A DNA stretch of 5,120 nt, from the NCBI GenBank assembly GCA_023396535.1, contig JAEWWD010000227.1, forward strand, positions 1 through 5,120, written 5' to 3'. The position numbers and the translations under genes are program-made. The stretch's first letter is position 1. Each line of letters begins with the position of its first letter. Below are positions 1-4,837 of the stretch, piece by piece. The DNA is from Bacillota bacterium. GTDB lineage: Bacteria > Bacillota > Clostridia > Christensenellales > CAG-138. Below the pieces are notes generated by a model. That model saw nothing but the letters and a program-made list of their open reading frames with translations, ran no database searches and was not told the origin of the DNA.

Positions 1-244
1 GTTTTTGCAGCAGCGTGGAGACCATCTGCTTAAATGCGCCGTAGCTTTTTCTGTAATCCGATTTTAAAGCTCTGACTTTATCATAATCGATTGAAAACTG
101 GTTGCGCTTTTCGTCGGATTTGCTTACAGCGTATGCTTCCACTTCATTAACGTCAAAGGAAGCTGTTTGGGCGCCGTGCTTAGCATTGATAGAATGGATG
201 CTCTGCGCCTCATGCACAGGATTGCCGCTGATCTCAATAGACAT
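1..244 (-). CDS. Hypothetical protein, N-terminal 81 residues (partial at left edge)
   Basis: An open frame starts at the ATG at 244 and runs without a stop through the left edge, giving 81 residues. The start is well supported: AAAGGAG (259-253) lies 8 bases upstream. The protein begins MSIEISGNPVHEAQSIHSIN, has no signal peptide or hydrophobic helix, and is polar through about residue 50. From about residue 53 it becomes helix-like and rich in Lys, Arg and Tyr (DKVRALKSDYRKSYGAF, then KQMVSTLLQK). I do not recognise the family with confidence. The pattern of a disordered leader followed by an amphipathic helix recalls uncharacterised cytoplasmic proteins of Clostridia, but that is an impression, not a match. 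It is not dxs, the gene often found after ispA. Codon use looks like that of the neighbours, with no sign of recent transfer. Function unknown. Confidence 0.72.
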   Translation of the reverse strand, partial: MSIEISGNPVHEAQSIHSINAKHGAQTASFDVNEVEAYAVSKSDEKRNQFSIDYDKVRALKSDYRKSYGAFKQMVSTLLQK

Positions 245-366
245 ATTTCCCACTCCTTTGGCTTGTTTCGCTTCCTTGCATCCTTATCTATCCTATCGGT
301 TTTTTTTAAGAAAAGCTCAAGCGTTTTACCCGTGGAACGCAAATAAAAATACAAAGTATTCCAGAT
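245..366 (-). other. AT-rich intergenic gap between ispA and the left-edge gene
   Basis: The gap is clearly richer in A and T than the flanking genes and holds an eight-base A tract on the minus strand (307-300). A small inverted repeat, AATAC/GTATT with a three-base loop (348-360), is followed by TTTATTT on the minus strand. It resembles a terminator but the stem has only five mostly A-T pairs, too weak to call. I found no convincing -35/-10 pair. The break in tight gene packing suggests that the ispA operon may end here and the next gene be separately expressed; this is inference. Confidence 0.4.
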
Positions 367-1251
367 TTAATACCGTCTTGTCAGCGTATATTCGATGAGC
401 TCGTGAAAATACCATGCCTTATCGCCAAACGGCCGCAACGCCGCTGCTGCCGCCATGGCGGCCTGTTCCGCCCGCTCTTTTGCGCCGTTCAGACCATAAA
501 CAAAAGGAAATGTCAGTTTGCCTTCGCGCTCATCCTTTCCCGTGCTTTTCCCAAGGTCTTTTGCGTTACCCGTTACATCCAGAATATCGTCCGTAATCTG
601 AAATAGCAGTCCATACTGTCCGCCAAATTGCCGGAGCGCTTCTATACCCCATTTGTCTGCGTTCGCGCAATGCGCGCCCGCTTCCACCGAAGCTATCAGC
701 ATGGCAGCCGTTTTGCCGCGGTGTATTTCATGCAGCAGCGCCTCATCCGGATCACGTTTTCCTTCCTGTTGCAGATCCCGGCACTGGCCCGCCACCATAC
801 CGCGTACGCCCGCGCCTTTTGCTATTGCCAAGGCAGCACATACAAAGCCGGGCTTTTCTTCCCGCGCGGCGGTCTCCAGCATGATTTCAAACGCGAGAGA
901 CAGCAGCCCGTCTCCCGCGAGTATCGCCTGCCCCTCACCGAATACTTTATGATTGGTAGGACGCCCGCGCCTGAAATCGTCGTTATCCATAGCGGGCAGA
1001 TCGTCGTGTATGAGGGAATAGGTATGTATCAGCTCCAGCGCGCACGCGAAGGGCAGGGCGTCTTCAACAGATCCCCCGTTGAGCTCCGCGGCCGCAAGCG
1101 TCATGCACGGTCGCAGGCGTTTGCCGCCAGCAAATACGCTGTACGACATACTCCGCCGCAGAAGATCAGGAATACCTTCCGTTTGCAGATACGACTGCAG
1201 CACAGGCTCGACAAGCCCGATGTAATGCTTCTGTTTTTCAAAAAACGTCAT
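367..1251 (-). CDS. ispA: Polyprenyl synthetase, probably (2E,6E)-farnesyl diphosphate synthase
   Basis: A 294-residue cytosolic trans-prenyltransferase that condenses isopentenyl diphosphate with dimethylallyl and geranyl diphosphate, giving the C15 precursor of undecaprenyl phosphate and other isoprenoids. Seen in order: GGKRLRP (42-48), the first Asp-rich motif DDLPAMD (83-89), RRGRPTNHKVFGEGQAILAGD (from 94), GKTAAM (179-184), the second Asp-rich motif FQITDDILD (217-225) and KSTGKD (235-240). The two-residue insertion in the first Asp-rich motif together with Tyr five residues before it (HTYSLIHDD) is the signature of bacterial farnesyl synthases, so a C15 product is more likely than C20, though sequence alone cannot prove it. 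Length is normal. The ATG at 1251 overlaps the xseB stop and has GGGAGGG (1264-1258) upstream at about 7 bases. In many Firmicutes dxs follows ispA; here an unrelated gene does. Confidence 0.95.
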   Translation of the reverse strand: MTFFEKQKHYIGLVEPVLQSYLQTEGIPDLLRRSMSYSVFAGGKRLRPCMTLAAAELNGGSVEDALPFACALELIHTYSLIHDDLPAMDNDDFRRGRPTNHKVFGEGQAILAGDGLLSLAFEIMLETAAREEKPGFVCAALAIAKGAGVRGMVAGQCRDLQQEGKRDPDEALLHEIHRGKTAAMLIASVEAGAHCANADKWGIEALRQFGGQYGLLFQITDDILDVTGNAKDLGKSTGKDEREGKLTFPFVYGLNGAKERAEQAAMAAAAALRPFGDKAWYFHELIEYTLTRRY

Positions 1252-1496
1252 GAATCGCCCTCCCGGGTCGCTTCACGATCCAGCGTTTCAAGCCTGCCCT
1301 GGTATTCGTCCAGCATTGCCATACAACGCTTGCCTAAGTGCGCGCCGCGCTCGTACAAAGCCACCATATCCTCCAGGGGAATGTTGCCCGATTCAAGCTT
1401 CTGTACGATACCCTCCAATTCTTCCATAGAGGCCTCAAACGTCTTTTTTTCTTCAGCGGCCTGCTTATCCTTGGGGGGCGCCTTTTTTTCTTCCAT
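1248..1496 (-). CDS. xseB: Exodeoxyribonuclease VII small subunit XseB
   Basis: An 82-residue helical protein, the small subunit that coats the coiled-coil arm of XseA. The family core FEASMEELEGIVQKLESG (20-37), NIPLEDMVALYERG (38-51) and MLDEYQGRLE (61-70) is intact. A Lys/Glu/Ala-rich leader (residues 2-18) precedes it, slightly longer than in the shortest homologues. I chose the ATG at 1496, served by AGGTG (1507-1503) at 6 bases. A GTG at 1505, overlapping the xseA stop as GTGA, is an alternative giving three more residues (85 in all) but has no well-spaced binding site. The stop codon overlaps the ispA start (ATGA at 1251-1248), so translation of xseB and ispA is probably coupled. The two exonuclease subunits being adjacent fits their joint assembly. 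Confidence 0.95.
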   Translation of the reverse strand: MEEKKAPPKDKQAAEEKKTFEASMEELEGIVQKLESGNIPLEDMVALYERGAHLGKRCMAMLDEYQGRLETLDREATREGDS

Positions 1497-1501
1497 GCTT
1501 C

Positions 1502-2722
1502 TCACCTGCCTGTGCCGTTCGGCTGTATGTGTTCTACCCGCGCGTTTGCTTCGCCGCCATGCATGCGTATCATGATCTCCATATCCGGCGCGAGATCCGA
1601 TATGGACGACAGTATATTCCCGGCGCCGTCGCCGACCATGGCGAAGCCTCGTTGTAAGGCGGCATCCGGCGAAAGAGGCTGCAGGCGCTGAATCAGGCCC
1701 CGTATGACGGCGCGCTGCCCCAGCAGGGAATGTGCGGCGGCGATACGCAGCCTCTTGATGGTGTTTTCTAGTATCTGTCGTTTCAATGCCACGCTATGCT
1801 CCGCAGCGGAAAACCCGCGTGCGTGCAGCAACAGCAAAAGGCGGTCCCTCTTTGCAACAATGCTTCTGTTCAACGCCCGCGGCAATCTTTCCGATACCAG
1901 CCCGTCCGTATGCTGGAGCAGCGCGTCATATTCCGGTACGCAAAGCTCCGCAGCCGCCGAAGGCGTAGGAGCGCGAAGATCCGCGGTAAAATCCGCTATT
2001 GAGAAATCCGTTTCATGTCCGACCGCGCTGATGACAGGGATATGACTTTCATAGATGGCTTTTGCCACAACAACTTCGTTAAACGCCCAAAGATCCTCTA
2101 TGCTGCCGCCGCCGCGGCCTACGATGAGTACGGACGCCCTGCCCAGCCGGTTCATGGCTCGTATGCCCGCCGCGATATTCTCCGCCGCGCCTGCGCCCTG
2201 CACCAGCACGGGGCATATCTGCATATCCATGCGGGGAAAGCGCCTGCGAATGATCTGCAGAATGTCCTGCAACGCCGCGCCTGTCGGCGAGGTCACGATC
2301 CCTACGCATTGGGGCAGAAAAGGTATGGGGCGCTTATGGTCGGGATTGAAATATCCCATGGCTTCCAGCTTTGTTTTAAGCAAGAGGAAGCGGCGATAAA
2401 GCTCCCCTTCCCCTTCCTTCTGCATGGACTGCACATAGAGCTGATACTGGCCGTCCCGAACGTACAGCGCAGCATATCCGGTCGCCAATACGCGCATGCC
2501 GTCCTGCGGAACAAAATTGAGCGACTGCGCAGCAGTACGAAACATCACGCAGCGAACAACGGCGGTTTCATCCTTCAACGAAAAATAGATGTGGCCGCTG
2601 GTATGCCGTTTAAATCCTGAAAGCTCCCCTTGGACTTTCAGGCCGCGCAGCAGCGGATCGCCCGAAAGAAGGGTGCCGACGTATTCGTTGAGCTGCGTAA
2701 CTGTAAGCGCCCTGTCCGGCAT
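1502..2722 (-). CDS. xseA: Exodeoxyribonuclease VII large subunit XseA
   Basis: A 406-residue catalytic subunit of exonuclease VII, which degrades single-stranded DNA from both ends to short oligonucleotides together with several XseB subunits. An N-terminal OB-fold covers about residues 6-100 (LTVTQLNEYVGTLL, GELSGFKRHTSGHIYFSLKD, GQYQLYV). The catalytic core follows, with GIVTSPTGAALQDIL (141-155), GRGGGSIEDLWAFNE (202-216) and GHETDFSIADFTADLRAP (235-252). A long helical, Arg/Leu-rich region (about 265-345) is the part that binds XseB, and SPDAALQRGFAMV (351-363) is a conserved C-terminal element. The protein is somewhat shorter than E. coli XseA (456), mostly in the helical region, as in many clostridial versions. 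The ATG at 2722 has AAAGGAGG (2735-2728) 5 bases upstream. The frame is open further upstream to 2944, but that extension reads over the nusB end and has no family character. xseB starts 5 bases after the TGA. Confidence 0.97.
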   Translation of the reverse strand: MPDRALTVTQLNEYVGTLLSGDPLLRGLKVQGELSGFKRHTSGHIYFSLKDETAVVRCVMFRTAAQSLNFVPQDGMRVLATGYAALYVRDGQYQLYVQSMQKEGEGELYRRFLLLKTKLEAMGYFNPDHKRPIPFLPQCVGIVTSPTGAALQDILQIIRRRFPRMDMQICPVLVQGAGAAENIAAGIRAMNRLGRASVLIVGRGGGSIEDLWAFNEVVVAKAIYESHIPVISAVGHETDFSIADFTADLRAPTPSAAAELCVPEYDALLQHTDGLVSERLPRALNRSIVAKRDRLLLLLHARGFSAAEHSVALKRQILENTIKRLRIAAAHSLLGQRAVIRGLIQRLQPLSPDAALQRGFAMVGDGAGNILSSISDLAPDMEIMIRMHGGEANARVEHIQPNGTGR

Positions 2723-2747
2723 GCCATCCTCCTTTACTGTTTCAGCC

Positions 2748-2763
2748 GGGCGTTTTCGCGCCC
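2748..2763 (-). other. Small hairpin in the nusB-xseA gap
   Basis: Read on the minus strand, GGGCG and CGCCC flank a six-base loop CGAAAA, about 25 bases before the xseA start codon. No T-tract follows, so it is not a standard terminator. It could modestly affect xseA mRNA structure or stability, or be chance; nothing else in the sequence supports a function. Confidence 0.3.
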
Positions 2764-2852
2764 ACCGTTTCCAAACATATCGCCTAAACGCACACGAAGC
2801 ACCGCCAAAAGACGATGCTTTGCAACAAACATTCCACTTTGCCGTTGAAGCT

Positions 2853-3269
2853 TCAGATGCGCGCCTCTTCCAACTGCTTGGAGAGAGTCCCGAGTATGCC
2901 GTTGATATAGGCAGGCGATTTCTCCCCCGCGAAACGTTTGGCAAGCTCCACCGCCTCGTTGATGGATACGCTGTGCGGAATATCCTTTCGGTGCATCATC
3001 TCATACAGCGCGATACGAAGTATGCAAATATCCACATTGGGCATACGGTTGATTGTCCAGCCTATCGCACTCTTGGCAATAAGCTCGTCGATTTCTTCCC
3101 GCCGCTGCTCAATGCCGTCAACAAGGCTGTCCGCAAATTCGATATCCTCCGGCAACGGTTCGCCTTCAATACCGGTTTGCTCCAATATGCATCGGTAATC
3201 GTTCTCGCCGCCCAGCATACGGGCGAATATCAGTTTCATCGCGACTTCGCGCGCAATCTTTCTGCTCAT
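2853..3269 (-). CDS. nusB: Transcription antitermination factor NusB
   Basis: A 138-residue all-helical protein. NusB binds boxA RNA with S10 (NusE) and supports rRNA antitermination and transcription-translation coupling. Family marks seen are the N-terminal SRKIAREVAMKLIF (residues 2-15), W.INRMPNVDICILRIALYE (71-90), HSVSINEAVELAKRF (99-113) and YINGILGTL (121-129). The Arg-rich N-terminal helix is the usual RNA-contacting region. I place the start at the ATG at 3269 because the family begins with M(S/A)RR-like residues. A longer start at 3281 would lie directly against the ribosome binding site GGGGAGG (3288-3282), leaving no spacing, whereas 3269 gives 12 bases, which is long but workable. 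The gene begins 31 bases after DUF2273 and is followed by 130 non-annotated bases before xseA. In B. subtilis folD follows nusB; it is absent here. Confidence 0.96.
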   Translation of the reverse strand: MSRKIAREVAMKLIFARMLGGENDYRCILEQTGIEGEPLPEDIEFADSLVDGIEQRREEIDELIAKSAIGWTINRMPNVDICILRIALYEMMHRKDIPHSVSINEAVELAKRFAGEKSPAYINGILGTLSKQLEEARI

Positions 3270-3300
3270 AAGCAGGTACATCCTCCCCGGATTATCACGC

Positions 3301-3531
3301 TTAACGTTTGGGCAATACGCGATCCAGGAAGGATTTTACCAGTTCCCATCCGCCCTTGTCCATTAAACTGCCAATAAAAAAGCATACGCCTACGATCAGG
3401 CAGAGCAGCAGCGTCCGCCAGAAATTGATGGTGAATATCAATATCGAAATCACAATCCCAGCCAGTACGAGGAGTACCGACCATTTGTGCTCCGAAAGAT
3501 ACGCCCTGAATTGTTGCTTCCAATCCGACAT
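3301..3531 (-). CDS. DUF2273 family small membrane protein
   Basis: A 76-residue protein with two predicted membrane helices at about residues 18-35 (SVLLVLAGIVISILIFTI) and 39-54 (RTLLLCLIVGVCFFIG). The pattern NFWRTLL, then FFIGSLMDK, then FLDRVLPKR near the C-terminus is typical of DUF2273, a family that almost always sits beside asp23 and amaP. Its biochemical role is not known; by context it probably works with AmaP and Asp23 at the membrane. The ATG at 3531 is preceded by GAGGTG (3542-3537) at 5 bases, and the gene follows amaP by 22 bases. Length is ordinary for the family. Confidence 0.88.
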   Translation of the reverse strand: MSDWKQQFRAYLSEHKWSVLLVLAGIVISILIFTINFWRTLLLCLIVGVCFFIGSLMDKGGWELVKSFLDRVLPKR

Positions 3532-3553
3532 GCCAACACCTCGTTTTCGTGCG

Positions 3554-4114
3554 TTAATCGACGCGGCTTCTCGGGCTGCTGGAGGTATCCTCTACGAGTA
3601 TCCCGACCTCGCGCACATTGATGCCGGAGTGCTTTTCCACATATTCCTTCAGCGTTTTCTGCAGCTCCGCCGTCAATTCAGGAATATCCGTATCCGGCAT
3701 AAGCGCAAGGCGGACGCTGATCGTAACGCCCCCGTCTCGGACAGCACGCACGTTGCTGATGACGTTGCGAATACGATTGTTGGCGCGGCAATGCTTCTGC
3801 ACCATGGAATCGATCGCGGATATGGATATAAACGCAGCGCCCAGCTCCGTAGCCTGTACCAGCGTAGACGCCGGCTGCACTTCCTTCTTCTGCCCGCCTG
3901 CAAACATCAGCCGGATACTGACTATTAAAAGCGCCAGTCCCGAAGCTCCCAATATGATTGCGTTGTTCGCCCCCTGGTACATCTGCGCCGCAAAACCCTG
4001 AATAAGATCGAGCCGTATCACGCGGGCGGCGAGCACGATGAGCAGCAGCGAAATCGCGGTCGTTACGATAAGCAGCAGCGCAAGCAATATCCTGTCAAAC
4101 AACTTCGCTTTCAT
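3554..4114 (-). CDS. amaP: Alkaline shock response membrane anchor protein AmaP
   Basis: A 186-residue membrane protein. Two hydrophobic helices lie at about residues 8-31 (ILLALLLIVTTAISLLLIVL) and 50-72 (NNAIILGASGLALLIVSIRL), followed by a soluble domain from about residue 78 to the end. In Staphylococcus aureus AmaP anchors Asp23 to the membrane, and the order asp23, amaP, DUF2273 here matches that module. The soluble domain resembles the Asp23 fold: AELQKTLKEYVEKHSGINV (149-167) then REVGILVED lines up with the end of the neighbouring Asp23 protein. I chose the ATG at 4114 because the membrane protein begins there (MKAKLFDRIL) and AAGAGG (4125-4120) lies 5 bases upstream. An in-frame ATG at 4189 would add 25 polar residues unlike the family and would overlap the -10 box. 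The next gene starts 22 bases after the TAA, so they are probably co-transcribed. Confidence 0.88.
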   Translation of the reverse strand: MKAKLFDRILLALLLIVTTAISLLLIVLAARVIRLDLIQGFAAQMYQGANNAIILGASGLALLIVSIRLMFAGGQKKEVQPASTLVQATELGAAFISISAIDSMVQKHCRANNRIRNVISNVRAVRDGGVTISVRLALMPDTDIPELTAELQKTLKEYVEKHSGINVREVGILVEDTSSSPRSRVD

Positions 4115-4188
4115 GTCTACCTCTTCTCTCGCACACAGTAGCGCGTTTCCTTTGCAGTTTGTCCACTTTGTCGTTTGATACCCCTTCA

Positions 4189-4194
4189 ATTATA
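4189..4194 (-). promoter_or_regulatory. Possible -10 box for the amaP-to-ispA unit
   Basis: A perfect TATAAT reads on the minus strand 6 bases beyond the asp23 terminator and 74 bases before the likely amaP start. The place is right for a promoter that restarts transcription, but no -35 match is present: with 16-17 base spacing the -35 would fall in the GC-rich terminator stem. There is also no TGn extension. The box is seen; its use is inferred and uncertain. Confidence 0.4.
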
Positions 4195-4200
4195 CATCCT

Positions 4201-4225
4201 AAAAAGGCGCCGGCGGCGCCTTTTT
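4201..4225. terminator. Bidirectional rho-independent terminator after asp23
   Basis: A perfect inverted repeat: AAAAAGGCGCC, a three-base GGC loop, then GGCGCCTTTTT, giving an 11-pair stem with a six-pair GC core. Each strand ends in five T residues, so it could stop transcription in either direction. It begins 24 bases after the asp23 stop on the minus strand. No plus-strand gene points at it, so its main role should be to end the asp23 transcript and separate it from amaP. Confidence 0.87.
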
Positions 4226-4249
4226 GTCTAAGCCAAGCCTGAACCCTCG

Positions 4250-4702
4250 CTATTTCACGCGCGGAGGCTCCACCGGCTTCACTTCCTTCTCAGGCTTTTC
4301 CTTCTTGGGCTCCGGCGCGGGTTCCTCAGCCGGTTCAAAGCTGACGGCCTGCACATATACGTTCACTTCAACGACTCGAAGCCCCGTCATGGTTTCCACA
4401 GCATTCTTGACCGAGCGCTGCACCTCCGCGCAGACATCCTGAATGCGATTTCCGTACTGCACCACCACACTGACATCCACCGCGGCTTCTTCTGTGCCCA
4501 CCTCAACCTTAACGCCTTTCGTGAGGTTCTTACGGCCCAGCATTTCGGTAATACCTTCCACCATGCCGCCGCTCATACCCGCGATGCCTTTGACATCCGC
4601 CGCAGCAAGCGCCGCGATGGTGGCGATGACATCCGTAGCAAATACGATCTTGCCGCCTTCGCCGGTTTTGACATCCGGGGTCATTTCAGTATTATTGCCC
4701 AT
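4250..4702 (-). CDS. Asp23/Gls24 family envelope stress response protein
   Basis: This 150-residue protein belongs to the Asp23/Gls24 (DUF322) family, cytoplasmic proteins that gather beneath the membrane and are tied to cell-envelope homeostasis; the B. subtilis homologue at this locus is YqhY. Family features seen are GKIVFATDVIATIAALAA (residues 17-34), KGIAGMSGG (38-46), a beta-rich segment VDVSVVVQYG (75-84), the helix AEVQRSVKNAVE (92-103) and the closing strand VVEVNVYVQAV (110-120). Residues 121-150 form a Glu/Pro/Lys-rich tail that looks disordered. The ATG at 4702 has a perfect AGGAGG (4715-4710) 7 bases upstream, which fixes the start. The gene has its own extended -10 promoter and a strong terminator just downstream, so it can form a one-gene unit, although no terminator separates it from spoIIIAH. 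The neighbouring amaP encodes its expected membrane anchor. The family call is secure; the exact role in this organism is not. Confidence 0.93.
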   Translation of the reverse strand: MGNNTEMTPDVKTGEGGKIVFATDVIATIAALAAADVKGIAGMSGGMVEGITEMLGRKNLTKGVKVEVGTEEAAVDVSVVVQYGNRIQDVCAEVQRSVKNAVETMTGLRVVEVNVYVQAVSFEPAEEPAPEPKKEKPEKEVKPVEPPRVK

Positions 4703-4762
4703 AAGCGAACCTCCTGTTCAAATGCATCCCTGGCACTGCATATCTTTCATTTGGATGCTATT

Positions 4763-4790
4763 ATTATAGCAGATCAGGCATGCAATGCAA
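4763..4790 (-). promoter_or_regulatory. Probable sigma-A promoter of the asp23 gene (extended -10)
   Basis: On the minus strand the sequence TGCTATAAT occupies 4771-4763. It is a perfect TATAAT -10 box with a TGn extension. A weak -35 candidate, TTGCAT, lies at 4790-4785 with a 16-base spacer (or TTTGCA at 4791-4786 with 17); extended -10 promoters often tolerate a poor -35. Transcription would start near 4756 and leave a leader of about 55 bases before the asp23 ATG at 4702. The promoter sits in the 135-base gap after spoIIIAH and would let asp23 be expressed outside sporulation. The box is seen directly; promoter activity is inferred. Confidence 0.7.
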
Positions 4791-4837
4791 ACAAAGCCTT
4801 GGGAAAAAAGGTGAATTTACGGAAACAGGCCCAAAAA

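Noticed and set aside
290..330. A sigma-D (flagellar) type promoter suggested by ACCGATAG before the left-edge gene
   Set aside because: The nearest TAAA elements are 24 bases or only a few bases upstream, not about 15, so the two halves do not fit together.
124..354. A 76-residue minus-strand frame across the ispA downstream gap
   Set aside because: It overlaps the better-supported gene starting at 244 in another frame. That gene has a strong AAAGGAG at good spacing, and this frame has none.
628..1575. A 315-residue open frame on the plus strand
   Set aside because: It lies opposite ispA and xseB, whose motifs are clear. The product has no domain character, is rich in Arg, Ser and Cys, and lacks a proper binding site; it is a shadow of codon bias.
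2723..2944. A 74-residue N-terminal extension of XseA
   Set aside because: The extension reads out of frame through the end of nusB, has no family similarity, and a strong AAAGGAGG sits right before the ATG at 2722.
2015..3377. Two long plus-strand frames (2015-2620 and 2589-3377)
   Set aside because: They lie opposite xseA and nusB, have low-complexity composition, and match no family I recognise. The minus-strand genes explain the sequence.
3308..3928. A 206-residue plus-strand frame
   Set aside because: It is antisense to DUF2273 and amaP, with no supporting start signal or motif.
4115..4189. A 25-residue N-terminal extension of AmaP starting at 4189
   Set aside because: Its ATG overlaps the possible -10 box, it lacks a binding site, and the added residues are polar and unlike the family start.
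4798..4837. A terminator after spoIIIAH (TTGGG and CCCAA repeats)
   Set aside because: The stem has only five pairs with a loop of more than 20 bases, and no T-run follows it in the right place.
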